Source: JBDSYA01 sp039925865
GTDB lineage: Bacteria > Bacteroidota > Ignavibacteria > Tepidaquicellales > Tepidaquicellaceae
DNA length: 34,632 nt
NCBI GenBank assembly: GCA_039925865.1
Contig: JBDSYA010000188.1
Coordinates: 1-34,632 of the forward strand
Direction: 5' to 3'
In this document: one piece after another, positions 23,696 to 32,968 of the stretch
Layout: the number at the start of each line of letters is the position of its first letter
How positions within the stretch are numbered: position 1 is the first letter of the stretch
Position numbers and translations under genes: made by a program
The notes under the pieces: model-generated
The model's database searches: none
What the model saw: only the letters and a program-made list of their open reading frames with translations
Told to the model about the DNA's origin: nothing

Positions 23696-24861
23696 ATCTT
23701 CAAGTCCCTGGTATTGGAAGCTTTAAATAATTCCCTGTAAACATTTTCCATGTCTGATGCTGTTTGTCTTTCAGGAAAAAATTCTTTTTCTCTCTCTCGG
23801 GAAGCTCTTCCAAACTTTAATCTTAAGTTAATGTCTTTTGCTAAGATCATTATATGCTTTGCTAATTCTTTTGCATAATCTGTTTCAATGAGAAATCCTG
23901 TTTGTCCATGAACAATAATTTCTTTCACACCTGAAACGTTTGGAGAGGTGAGTGCAATAACCGGTTTACTCAATGCCATTGCCTCCTGGACTGCATACGA
24001 AAGCCCTTCCCATAATGAAGTAAGTATCATAAAATCAAAATTGTAAACATAATCAAGAATATTTTTCTTGTAATCTAAAAAAAAAATCTTATCTTCAAGC
24101 CCCAGCATGTCTCTTTTGGTGATTAATTCGTTCTTTAAACTGCCGCTGCCTATAACGACAAAAGTTATTCCGTCAATTCTGTCCTTTATTAAATTGACTG
24201 CATCCAAAAGATAATCTAACCCCTTCTGTCTTTCTAAACGAACGACGAGCCCAATGATCAGATCTGATGTACCAAACAGTTCTTCTTTTGTTTTGAGCTT
24301 ATTTACTTTTGAATTTATTTCTTCAATATCTACTCCGTTAATTGTTCTGGAAATTTTATTGGGGCTATAATTAAATTTTTCAGTAAGGGTGTTCTCTTCG
24401 TATTTTCCTATTGCAATGGTTTTATCAAAAACTTTTGATTTTAATTTCTGAAAATTTCTGCTTAGAAAAGAAATATCATTGAGATCCTTTTCATCCCAGA
24501 AAACACCATGCCGGGTATGAACAATGGCAGGGGCTCCGGCTAATTTTGCGATAATACCACCGTAAGAATTTAAATGCGAGTGCACAATATCAAATTTTTC
24601 TTTTCTGACTAAATTATAAAGCGCTCTGGTGTCATTACCAAACAGTCCTTCGAGCTTACTTTTGTATCCGTGTTTTCGTCCAGCAATGAAAGTCTTAATA
24701 TTCATTCTCCCCAGCTCGGTTTTAAAATCACCTTCGGAAGGCAATGCGACGAAGCTTTCAAATTCATTAAGATCAATATATTTCAATATTGAAAGAATAT
24801 GCCTTTCAGTTCCGTGAATTACTGAATCAGGAGAAATATGAAGGACTTTAATTTTTCTCAA
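23692..24861 (-). CDS. GT4-family glycosyltransferase
   Basis: 389 residues, GT-B fold. The N-terminal part reads KVLHISPDSVIHGTERHIL and, further on, DIVHSHLNSYGGIIAKLAGA and VHTRHG. The donor half has GLVVRLERQKGLDYLLDAV, VVIGSGSLKNEL, and the E-x7-E region SLWEGLSYAVQEAMALSKPV followed by GVKEIIVHGQTG. Donor and acceptor sugars are not predictable. It overlaps the GT9 gene upstream by 14 bp and the next GT4 gene by 4 bp. Confidence 0.93.
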   Translation of the reverse strand: MRKIKVLHISPDSVIHGTERHILSILKYIDLNEFESFVALPSEGDFKTELGRMNIKTFIAGRKHGYKSKLEGLFGNDTRALYNLVRKEKFDIVHSHLNSYGGIIAKLAGAPAIVHTRHGVFWDEKDLNDISFLSRNFQKLKSKVFDKTIAIGKYEENTLTEKFNYSPNKISRTINGVDIEEINSKVNKLKTKEELFGTSDLIIGLVVRLERQKGLDYLLDAVNLIKDRIDGITFVVIGSGSLKNELITKRDMLGLEDKIFFLDYKKNILDYVYNFDFMILTSLWEGLSYAVQEAMALSKPVIALTSPNVSGVKEIIVHGQTGFLIETDYAKELAKHIMILAKDINLRLKFGRASREREKEFFPERQTASDMENVYRELFKASNTRDLKI

Positions 24862-26059
24862 GCTTCAATTCTTTTTTATAAAAATATTTATTCAATAAAA
24901 TATCAATACTTTTCATGACCTGATCAGGAGTGATATTTTTAATGCAATCAATAGTTGCACACGTTTTACCTGCATTCCTCGTACAATACTGTGAGCTATC
25001 GCTTGCGGAACAATACAATTTATTATATATAATTGTGTGAATTTCTCCGGCAGGATTTGAAAAGGCAGGATTTGTTGGTCCAAAAATTCCGATTGAGGGA
25101 GTATTTACAGCACCTGCAAGGTGAAGACCTATCGAATCACTTCCGATAAAAACATCTGAATCCCTGATCACCGCTGCATTAATTTTTAAAGGAAGAGAAA
25201 GATAAAATTTTCTAAGATCAGGAGAAATACTGTCTAAGACTCTGAAATTAATTGACTTATCTTCTTCAGAGCCAATAAGGACAAATGAATAATCTCTTGA
25301 AAGTAATTTTGTGAGGAGTTCGGAATATTTTTTTTCACTCCACTCTTTTGCTTTCCAGCCTGCAGTTATCTGAATACAAATTAAAGGTTTGTCTTCAGGA
25401 ATATTGAGTGATTTAATATAATGATTTGCTTTTTCAGTTTCGGACTTACTAATAAATATTTCACACTTTTTATTTGAATTTGTGTTCAGGCTGATCCACT
25501 CACTTACATTTATGCTCAATCCTTCCTTTATTATGTTTGAGTATTTTTCCGAAAGATGTCCGATAGTATTTTGTGTGTCTATGTTGACAAATTTTGAATA
25601 GCAGAAGCCAAACCCATTATAGTTGAGGCCCATTGAATATTTAAAGCCTCCCAGTAAAGCTATCAAACCTGTAGAATATTTTCCCGTGAAATCTATGCAG
25701 AGATCATACTTCTCTTTCCTTATCCTTTTAATAAGTGAAAGCTTCTCATTGATCATTAACCCCGTGCTGTCATTATAATCTGCAGTTTTAATATTGTCGA
25801 AAACAATGAGTTCATTGATATCCGGATTACCTTTTAAAATATCCTTCGATCTTGATTTCACCAAAACATCAATCGCTGAATCAGGAAAAAGTTTTTTAAG
25901 AATTTTTATTGACGGTGTATTGAACAGCACATCACCCCGGAAGTAAAGAGATATTATCAGAATTTTTCTAATGTTATTCTTATTTATTTCCTTCTTTTTA
26001 AAAAAGAAAATGAGATCTCCGGTTTGAGAAATAATTTTTTTTATAAATTTAGTCATCAC
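24848..26059 (-). CDS. GT9-family (heptosyltransferase-like) glycosyltransferase
   Basis: 403 residues. The GT9 marks are ILIISLYFRGDVLFNTPSI near residue 32, YDLCIDFTGKYSTG in the middle, and the donor site SDVFIGSDSIGLHLAGAVNT followed by SIGIFGPTNP. A cysteine-rich loop near the C-terminus (YCSASDSSQYCTRNAGKTCA) is common in the family. Heptosyltransferases build LPS inner core, but GT9 members also act in O-chains; presence within this operon favours a role in core or O-antigen assembly. The start overlaps the upstream GT4 by 11 bp. Confidence 0.9.
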   Translation of the reverse strand: MMTKFIKKIISQTGDLIFFFKKKEINKNNIRKILIISLYFRGDVLFNTPSIKILKKLFPDSAIDVLVKSRSKDILKGNPDINELIVFDNIKTADYNDSTGLMINEKLSLIKRIRKEKYDLCIDFTGKYSTGLIALLGGFKYSMGLNYNGFGFCYSKFVNIDTQNTIGHLSEKYSNIIKEGLSINVSEWISLNTNSNKKCEIFISKSETEKANHYIKSLNIPEDKPLICIQITAGWKAKEWSEKKYSELLTKLLSRDYSFVLIGSEEDKSINFRVLDSISPDLRKFYLSLPLKINAAVIRDSDVFIGSDSIGLHLAGAVNTPSIGIFGPTNPAFSNPAGEIHTIIYNKLYCSASDSSQYCTRNAGKTCATIDCIKNITPDQVMKSIDILLNKYFYKKELKLEKN

Positions 26060-27113
26060 TCATTAAAGCCTTTTCAAAATTAACCACTGCTTTATCCCAT
26101 GTAAATGTCTGAATGAATTCATTCCATCTCAGAGCCAGTTTTATTCTTAAGTCATTGTTCCTAATCAGAAATAAAACTTTGTCCATTATTTGTTGAATAT
26201 TTCCCGGCTCAAAGGTTAACGCAGTATCTCCTTCAAAAACAAATTCCTTATGACCGCTTGTAAAGCTTGCGATCAGCGCGGCTCCGCACATCATAGCTTC
26301 GGCAGAAGTTAGTCCGAAACCTTCACTGAGGCTTGGGCTCAGAAAAATTGAACATTCATTATACAATTTTCTTAATAATTTTCTATCCGGAGATCTGTAA
26401 TATTCGATCCATTCAGGCAGTGAGACAGGTCTGACGGGTACTCCGAATAAAACAGCCTTCAAATTTTTATTACTTTTTTTTAATTCAATTAAAGCTGCTA
26501 TCCCGGATTCGCATCCTTTGAATTTCAATTCATTGTATAGCATCATTACTCTCATTGAATCTCTTTCAGTTGGTTTATTATCAATTCCAAACTCTTTAAA
26601 GTTCAGTCCATTAGGAATATATTCTGCTTTTTGATTTAATGATTCTGCGATCTCAAGAAGCCATTTTGAAATAACAATTTTTTTAAAAGGCATCTTCCAG
26701 GTATCAATAACTTCATCTTCAGGTCCATTCCATATTTCATAATGCTGAATGAAATAAAATTTTTTTCCTTTTTCCGGATTCAGTTTTGAGGAGCAAGCTG
26801 CAGTCCTCCACGCAGTTGCAATTAGTATATCAGCATCGGGAATACACTTATTTTTTATAGAACGGATCCACATTACATTAACTCTTTTATTCAGGCTGAA
26901 CCACTCCGGCAAAAAGCTTTTATTAATTTTTCTGAAATAATATGAAATGAAATATTTGATGTTATTTATAAAACTATCTTTGAATGTATAAGACGGGTGA
27001 ATAAGATTTATCTTATGTCCTCGTTCAGACAGTCTGTTGGCATATTCATACACTATTTTAAATCCTCCGATCGGTTTATTTCCGGCAAAGGGAAGAATGA
27101 AGTTAATTATCAA
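26049..27113 (-). CDS. GT4-family glycosyltransferase
   Basis: 354 residues. The N-terminus IINFILPFAGNKPIGGFKIV and EYANRLSERGHKINLIHPS is typical of the rhamnan-type and WsaF-like GT4 group. A central DILIATAWRTA and FIQHYEIWNGPED follow. The donor half has LRKLYNECSIFLSPSLSEGF with GLTSAEAMMCGAALIA. It is somewhat shorter than the other two GT4 enzymes of the cluster and only distantly like them by eye. A 61-bp gap separates it from the flippase gene, the only real gap in the operon. Confidence 0.9.
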   Translation of the reverse strand: MIINFILPFAGNKPIGGFKIVYEYANRLSERGHKINLIHPSYTFKDSFINNIKYFISYYFRKINKSFLPEWFSLNKRVNVMWIRSIKNKCIPDADILIATAWRTAACSSKLNPEKGKKFYFIQHYEIWNGPEDEVIDTWKMPFKKIVISKWLLEIAESLNQKAEYIPNGLNFKEFGIDNKPTERDSMRVMMLYNELKFKGCESGIAALIELKKSNKNLKAVLFGVPVRPVSLPEWIEYYRSPDRKLLRKLYNECSIFLSPSLSEGFGLTSAEAMMCGAALIASFTSGHKEFVFEGDTALTFEPGNIQQIMDKVLFLIRNNDLRIKLALRWNEFIQTFTWDKAVVNFEKALMSDD

Positions 27114-27174
27114 TTCATTGATAGTTTAATAAAACCAGTCATCAAATATGAATAATTTCAATTTTGCAAAAGAA

Positions 27175-28707
27175 CTATTTTTTCATGCTTTTTATAAGTT
27201 CTTTTGTGAAATTGACCTTGAACAAAGTGGTTGTAAATAAATAGATTACAACTAGAATTAACAGGTTTGCAAAAATTATTAAAAGAAGATTTTGAAAATT
27301 GTCAGATATGAAATTACTAAAAAACAAAGTCTTAAAAAGTGTCAATAAAGAATAAGAAATTAAGCCGCTAAAAAGCATCATTAAAACTCTAATTGAAAAA
27401 CCTTCTAATTTTCCAATTAACTTCTGAGAAAAAAGAATAAGTAAAATCCCATAAATTCCGGTTACAAAAAAGGTCGCCATGGAGATCGCATAAAAACCGA
27501 AATAGCTGCTGAGAATATAGTTAATCGCAATCCCTGCTAAATAAACTACGCTGCCGATCCTAGCCAGGATTTTGTATTCCTTTTTTGCAAGAAATAATGC
27601 AGTAGGAATTATATATAATATAAAAGTAATGAGAGAGAGTGCATCCCAGAAAAAAGGCTTAGTCGTCATTTCAATACCGGCTTGTGTAAAATTTCCTCTT
27701 AAAAAAACGACGCTTAATATTTCTTTTCCATAAACAATAAATAAAATCACAGCAGGTATCAACACGAATAATAATGATGACATTGTCTGAAGATACAGTG
27801 TGCGTGCATTTTCAACCTGTTCATCGGAAAAAAATGAAGAGAGGTTTGATATCAAAACTGTAAAAAATACGGCAAAAATCATTGAAATTATTACACTGGT
27901 AATTGTACCCGAGTAATGTAAAGCTGATACTGCGCCTTCACCGAAGTAGGATGCAAAAAAATTTCTTGAAAATAAATAAAGCTGATTGCAGATCACAAGT
28001 ACAAGTATGGTTGAAGATCCTTTAAGGATCTTGGTAGATATCGGGTCAAGGAATGGTTTTTTAAATTTGAAAGCTGCACCAATCTTTTTTAAACCTGTTA
28101 ACATCAGAATAAATAAAACTATATTGCCAATAAGGTTTGCAATGGAAATATTAAAAATAACTTCATTATTATAATAAGGCAGTAATACTGAAATAAGGAG
28201 AAATACACTTATGATAACAGGATAAATAACGGGCAGGAAAAAACTTTTCACCGAATTATAAACTGAATGAAAATATCCTATAAAAACTTTAAAAAATACG
28301 ATGGGAAAAATAATGAATGAGATCTCAATTGCCTTCATTTTTTTATCACCGATAAAGCCCGGTAATAATACTCCGATAATTGCGGCATTAAAAAATAAAA
28401 CAATTATTACAACTACCAGGCTTATCCAGAATAAAAAATTTGTCAGGTTGTTAAATGAATTCCACATATCGCTGATCTCACCTTTTGTATAAAAGTGCGC
28501 ATATTCGCTGTTAACAACTCCCCTGATCGTATCAAGTCCGAGTAAAACAATTAAACTGTCAGGAATAATAATCAATGAAGCATAAATATCAGCATTGTCG
28601 GATACCCCCAGCAATGAAGCTATTACAAGGTTTTTAAAAACATCAAATGCTTTTATGAGGAGAACGATCAAAAATAATTTTGAAAATAATTTTGAAGTTT
28701 TACTCAT
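27175..28707 (-). CDS. MurJ/Wzx-like polysaccharide or lipid-linked oligosaccharide flippase
   Basis: 510 residues with about fourteen hydrophobic spans. The beginning FKNLVIASLLGVSDNADIYA and the later VLLPGFIGDKK and VVFLRGNFTQAGIEMTTKPF are close to the MurJ/MviN side of the MOP superfamily. Within this operon it more likely carries lipid-linked glycan repeat units across the inner membrane (Wzx role) than lipid II, but the sequence alone cannot exclude MurJ. It overlaps the polymerase gene by 4 bp. Confidence 0.85.
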   Translation of the reverse strand: MSKTSKLFSKLFLIVLLIKAFDVFKNLVIASLLGVSDNADIYASLIIIPDSLIVLLGLDTIRGVVNSEYAHFYTKGEISDMWNSFNNLTNFLFWISLVVVIIVLFFNAAIIGVLLPGFIGDKKMKAIEISFIIFPIVFFKVFIGYFHSVYNSVKSFFLPVIYPVIISVFLLISVLLPYYNNEVIFNISIANLIGNIVLFILMLTGLKKIGAAFKFKKPFLDPISTKILKGSSTILVLVICNQLYLFSRNFFASYFGEGAVSALHYSGTITSVIISMIFAVFFTVLISNLSSFFSDEQVENARTLYLQTMSSLLFVLIPAVILFIVYGKEILSVVFLRGNFTQAGIEMTTKPFFWDALSLITFILYIIPTALFLAKKEYKILARIGSVVYLAGIAINYILSSYFGFYAISMATFFVTGIYGILLILFSQKLIGKLEGFSIRVLMMLFSGLISYSLLTLFKTLFFSNFISDNFQNLLLIIFANLLILVVIYLFTTTLFKVNFTKELIKSMKK

Positions 28708-29927
28708 TTTAAATTATTTAAACCGTGCAGTTCAAGTCTTTTTATACGGGCATTTTTCCTGATCCTGAAGGTCAATGCAACCAATATCCAAATTGCGATA
28801 GTAGTAGTTCCGAAAAGACTCAGATAAGGTTCAAAGTTAAAAGCAATGAGCAATGCGACAAGACTCAGCTGCAAGCCATCTAAATATTTAACGTAGGTGG
28901 GATCAGTAACGTATTTCCGAAAATTAAATGAATAGAAGACAGCCTTAATTATCAGATAGTAATAAATTACGGCTCCGATCAATCCCATTTCTTGAATTGT
29001 TCTGAGATATGTATTATGAGGATGAGGAACTTCGACAATGTAATAAGGCATTACATCGAACTGATAAAGATGGTATGTATCAAAACCATAACCCCAGAAA
29101 GGATTATTTTGAATTATTAAAACTGTTGAAACCCAGGCCTGCAGCCGTCCAAGAGAAGATTTATCCTGTTCGAAATTAATAATTGATAAAAATCTGTCTT
29201 CAATGATATTATAAAACACCAGTACCATTAAACCAAAGATCACTATAACAGGAATAATTATCTTCGGTCTTTTGATAACAAAGATCGCGATCGAGATTAC
29301 TATCGCCAGCCAGACACCCCTTGTTTTTGTGAGGTATATACCCAGACTAATAAAAAAGATCGTGAAAAAATAAAATATTTTTTTTGAATTATTCGCACAT
29401 TTTAAAATAAACGCCAGGTTAAACATGAAGAGTATCATGAAATATAAAGACACCATGTTAAAGTCATTCCAAAAAGACGGAACTCTCATTCCATCCCTCA
29501 TGCCATAAGAGAAAAAAGTGTACACGGAATACATCCCTAAGACTACGCCTGATAACAACATAGCATCAACAAAATGAGTTAAAAATTTATCACTGAGCCT
29601 TAAATTGTCAAACATTATAAATATCAGAAACGGAATCAGTATTGTCCCAACATAATATTTCACTGCAATGACTGGGTCGGGAGTTATATATACCACATAG
29701 AGTCCCCATGTCAGGATAAAAAGCCATGGTACAATGTTTGGTACTGTAAACTCATGATCCCCGAAACGAAGGTAACGCAGAAGCATAAAAGAAAAAACTC
29801 CTGTCAAACTCAATGCTGATAAATACCAGTTACCTGTTATAAAAGTCAGGGGAATAAAAAGCAATAACAATTCTGGAGTTAGACTAAGCTTATCCGAACT
29901 AATTTTATTAAGTGTTAATGCCTTCAA
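28704..29927 (-). CDS. O-antigen polymerase/ligase-family membrane protein
   Basis: 407 residues with ten to twelve hydrophobic spans. The large periplasmic loop holds LGRLQAWVSTVLIIQNNPFW and YGFDTYH, ending in VPHPHNTYLRTIQEMGLIGA. The H-N-x-x-L and G-x-x-G pattern is the core of the Wzy_C/O-antigen ligase family. It either polymerises O-units (Wzy) or attaches glycan to lipid A core (WaaL); the two cannot be told apart here. With a chain-length protein directly upstream (20-bp overlap) and a flippase downstream, a Wzy role is slightly favoured. Confidence 0.87.
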   Translation of the reverse strand: MKALTLNKISSDKLSLTPELLLLFIPLTFITGNWYLSALSLTGVFSFMLLRYLRFGDHEFTVPNIVPWLFILTWGLYVVYITPDPVIAVKYYVGTILIPFLIFIMFDNLRLSDKFLTHFVDAMLLSGVVLGMYSVYTFFSYGMRDGMRVPSFWNDFNMVSLYFMILFMFNLAFILKCANNSKKIFYFFTIFFISLGIYLTKTRGVWLAIVISIAIFVIKRPKIIIPVIVIFGLMVLVFYNIIEDRFLSIINFEQDKSSLGRLQAWVSTVLIIQNNPFWGYGFDTYHLYQFDVMPYYIVEVPHPHNTYLRTIQEMGLIGAVIYYYLIIKAVFYSFNFRKYVTDPTYVKYLDGLQLSLVALLIAFNFEPYLSLFGTTTIAIWILVALTFRIRKNARIKRLELHGLNNLK

Positions 29928-31077
29928 TTCTTTTTAATTGAGTACGAATGAAAAAGTATGCGTAGGAAAATGAAGCTGCTAGGATCATTACTGCTAGTAT
30001 TGTAATAATTCTTTTTGGTTTGGTTTTTTCATCAGGAATAAATGGCTGGTCCAGTACAAGGATGGTAGGGATTTCTCGTTTCTCTTCTATTTTTGATTGT
30101 TCATAAAGCGGTAACAAAACGGAAAGAATTTTATTTTGAATTTCCACCTGTCTTTTTAATCTGACAAATTTCAGTACAACATCCGGTGAACCCTTAAGCT
30201 GAAGCTTTGATGTTCCATCAGAAGAATTTTGAATCTTATAAAGTCTTTTTTCAAGAGCGCTAATCTTATCCTGCATAAGTTTTATCTCGTCCTGGTTTGG
30301 GCTGAGAATTTTTTGCAGCAGTTCAAGGCTGATTTTCTCTGATTCAATTTCGGCTTCAAGCTGCAGTTCAATTTCAGAAGCGGCTCTTATCTGGACATCC
30401 GGAGAAATGCCGTAATCATCCTGAAATAATTTTAAACTGTCTTCAGCGAAGATAAGTTTTTCACTGGATTGCTTGTATCTTTCTTCAATAAATTCCCTTT
30501 GATTCTTCGCATTGAGCAGATTAAGCTCTATATTAATTTTGTCCAATTGATGAATGACAAACTCTGCTATCTCTTTTGCTTTGGCGGGATCTTTCTGATA
30601 AATACCGACGTCCATAGTCCCTGAAACTTTATCTTTTACAATGTACATGATATTTTCGCGAAAATCTTTGACAGCCCTTTGCATATTTTTATAATTATTC
30701 TCTTCCATCAGGTTAAATTTTAGAAGAGTTTCTTCCAGACACCTTCGGCTGTTCAAAATGTTTTCATAGAATGCAAGCTCTTTGGTATATGAAGTACCAG
30801 TCAATACCTCTCCAAAATCACCGATCTCAGATCCGGGAATTCCGAAATTTAAACCCACTACTTTGCCTGAAGTCTTTACTGTTCCATATGATAAAAAGAT
30901 AGGATCCATTACAAAGTAAACTACAAATGCGGCAATAAGACCGGCAATCAGTGAAATGATTATGATCTTTTTACGTTTTTCCCGATATATTTTGTAAAAA
31001 TCCTTAAGTGTGAATTCTTTATAGCTGTTATTATTACTCAAATCTGAATTTTCATTCATATTCTCAAATCTTAACAT
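29908..31077 (-). CDS. Wzz-family polysaccharide chain-length determinant
   Basis: 389 residues. Two membrane spans bracket a large periplasmic helical domain: residues about 38-58 (IIIISLIAGLIAAFVVYFVM) and a C-terminal span (IITILAVMILAASFSYAYFF). Coiled-coil helices lie between them (EEALK-type QSSEKLIFAEDSLKLFQDDY and ELQLEAEIESEK). A P-rich segment just before the second span (VLDQPFIPDEKTKPKR) is the usual Wzz mark. There is no C-terminal tyrosine kinase domain. It is the first gene of the polysaccharide operon. A second ATG lies six codons in (31057..31059). Confidence 0.9.
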   Translation of the reverse strand: MLRFENMNENSDLSNNNSYKEFTLKDFYKIYREKRKKIIIISLIAGLIAAFVVYFVMDPIFLSYGTVKTSGKVVGLNFGIPGSEIGDFGEVLTGTSYTKELAFYENILNSRRCLEETLLKFNLMEENNYKNMQRAVKDFRENIMYIVKDKVSGTMDVGIYQKDPAKAKEIAEFVIHQLDKINIELNLLNAKNQREFIEERYKQSSEKLIFAEDSLKLFQDDYGISPDVQIRAASEIELQLEAEIESEKISLELLQKILSPNQDEIKLMQDKISALEKRLYKIQNSSDGTSKLQLKGSPDVVLKFVRLKRQVEIQNKILSVLLPLYEQSKIEEKREIPTILVLDQPFIPDEKTKPKRIITILAVMILAASFSYAYFFIRTQLKRIEGINT

Positions 31078-31346
31078 TCAGTTAATAAATCTCTGTTTTT
31101 GTATTTAATGTTGAAAGTTAATATGCGGTTTAGTGCAAGATATACAGGGTAAATTGACAGAGTTTGAAATTGCAATGTTTGTAAATTAATAATAATTAAA
31201 GCTTGATTCAAGAACTATTAATTTAAAACCTTCACACAGGCAGGACTTCAGGACCGTTTAAGAAATAAAAAACTTGATTATTTCAGTTAAGGGTAATTCA
31301 ATCAATATTACAGGGCTCCCGGTACGAATCTGTTTTTATAATTCAT
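31078..31346. promoter_or_regulatory. Intergenic leader before the polysaccharide operon
   Basis: 269 bp without an ORF between the wzz-like gene and the end of ftcd. It should hold the promoter of the eight-gene operon on the minus strand, since all downstream genes are tightly spaced. I see no convincing -35/-10 pair. The only repeat noticed is a short direct repeat of CAGGAC (31240..31245 and 31248..31253, within CAGGACTTCAGGACC). Confidence 0.35.
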
Positions 31347-32963
31347 TTACCTCTTCGCAATTGTAGCACAAACTTCTTTCAAACTCTTCGATGCTTTTTC
31401 GAGTATAAAATTTGCCTCATCTAAAGTTTTTTTCTTGTAATTTACATCTTCGATCGTCGGAAGGTTTATCTCAACATTTTTGAAAGCCCCCCAAATGCCT
31501 GTCTCCAGTGACTTTGCACCTACTTCAAGGTCGCTCTTCGATGCGATGTTGCCGTGCTTAGCCATTTCCAGCATGCTTTCCCAGCACGAATCTGAAATCT
31601 TCATTACAGACAATGGAACATTGACAGCCTTCTTCAAACCTTCCTGCATTTTTTCAACTCGAAGTATTTTTTCTTCGTTTGTATTCTTTGGCATTTTCAT
31701 TGCAGTCATATAATCATTAAATGCATCTGTATCAGCATCAATGAGCGGGATCAATTCTTTCATTTTATTATGAAGTGGTGTGATGAGATTTCTCATTGTC
31801 GGATCCAAATGCTCAAACTTTTTATTTCCATAACTCATCCATCCCACCATGGCTCCAAGAGCAGCCCCCAGTGATGCTATTAATGCTGACACACTTCCTC
31901 CGCCGGGTGCAGATGTTCTTGCACCTACTAACTCTATAAAATCTCTTACCGTTAATGATGCAAGAGGTTCATTCTGTTTTTCTCTGATCATATATTCAAT
32001 GATCCTTTTATCCGGATCAAATTCTGAAATTGATGACAGACCCAATCTGTTAATAACAAGACGGATTTTTTGTTTCTCATCAAGAATAAATAAATTCTCT
32101 TGCTGAATATAATAATCTGCTGCACTCAGCATTGCATCAAGAGGAATTAATCCTACAAGTTCGCTTCCGCAAACTGCCAGTTTCATTGATCTTGCATCCT
32201 TTGAACATTCTTCGAATGCAATATGCGGAGGAGTAATGATATAGTTATCAAGATTCATTGAAACTTGTGCCATATTGTATTCATCTACAAACCATCCGAT
32301 CCCTTTTACCGCTTTCAGTCTGCCGGGTTCTTGTTCACTTCTGCCCTGCTCACGAATATTCAAAGCAATTTTGTGCGCCTGTTCTTTTGTGCCGAGTATG
32401 TTAACATTGTAAGCAATAAGAAAAAATCTTGAGCCTGTAACTGTTGCACCGGACCTGGTAAGAAATTCCTGCGGACCATAATCCGGTTTCCATTCAGGTT
32501 TATAGATCTTATTTTTTATTCCTTCATATTCACCGGAGCGGATCTGTCTTAACATCTTCCTTTCCGGATTCGATGAAGCCTCTTCATAAAGATATACAGG
32601 TACTCCAAGTTCTCTGCCTACGCGTTCACCATACTTTTTAGAACATTCAACACATTCTTCTGTAGATGAATTTGCAACAGGTACAAACGGGACAACATCA
32701 ACAGCTCCCATTCGCGGATGTTCACCGGTGTGCTTACTCATATCGATCAATTCAATTGCTGTTTTTGAGAACTGGAATGCTGCTTCAACTATAGAATCAG
32801 GGTCCCCTACAAAAGTAAATACTGTCCTGTTGGTTGATCTGCCCGGATCAATATCCAGTAATGTAACACCGCTTATTTTTCTAACTGCTTCAGCGCATGC
32901 ATTAATTATGCTTTCATCTCTGCCTTCAGAAATATTTGGAACACACTCAATTATTTTCTTCAT
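31347..32963 (-). CDS. Bifunctional glutamate formimidoyltransferase / formimidoyl-THF cyclodeaminase
   Basis: 538 residues. Residues 1-300 are the formiminotransferase part: IECVPNISEGRD, and the catalytic H82 in HTGEHPRMGAVDVVPFVPV. Residues about 340-538 are the cyclodeaminase part: RTSAPGGGSVSALIASLGAA, IDADTDAFNDYM and, near the end, SKSDLEVGAKSLETGIWGAF. Fusion of the two domains is the animal-like FTCD arrangement and also occurs in some bacteria. It transfers the formimino group from formiminoglutamate to tetrahydrofolate and then releases ammonia, linking histidine breakdown to folate. No other histidine-degradation gene is nearby. It starts 5 bp after the methyltransferase gene. Confidence 0.95.
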   Translation of the reverse strand: MKKIIECVPNISEGRDESIINACAEAVRKISGVTLLDIDPGRSTNRTVFTFVGDPDSIVEAAFQFSKTAIELIDMSKHTGEHPRMGAVDVVPFVPVANSSTEECVECSKKYGERVGRELGVPVYLYEEASSNPERKMLRQIRSGEYEGIKNKIYKPEWKPDYGPQEFLTRSGATVTGSRFFLIAYNVNILGTKEQAHKIALNIREQGRSEQEPGRLKAVKGIGWFVDEYNMAQVSMNLDNYIITPPHIAFEECSKDARSMKLAVCGSELVGLIPLDAMLSAADYYIQQENLFILDEKQKIRLVINRLGLSSISEFDPDKRIIEYMIREKQNEPLASLTVRDFIELVGARTSAPGGGSVSALIASLGAALGAMVGWMSYGNKKFEHLDPTMRNLITPLHNKMKELIPLIDADTDAFNDYMTAMKMPKNTNEEKILRVEKMQEGLKKAVNVPLSVMKISDSCWESMLEMAKHGNIASKSDLEVGAKSLETGIWGAFKNVEINLPTIEDVNYKKKTLDEANFILEKASKSLKEVCATIAKR

Positions 32964-32968
32964 AATAT

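Noticed and set aside
29908..31077. Wzc-type tyrosine autokinase
   Set aside because: The protein ends right after the second membrane span and has no Walker motifs or tyrosine tail.
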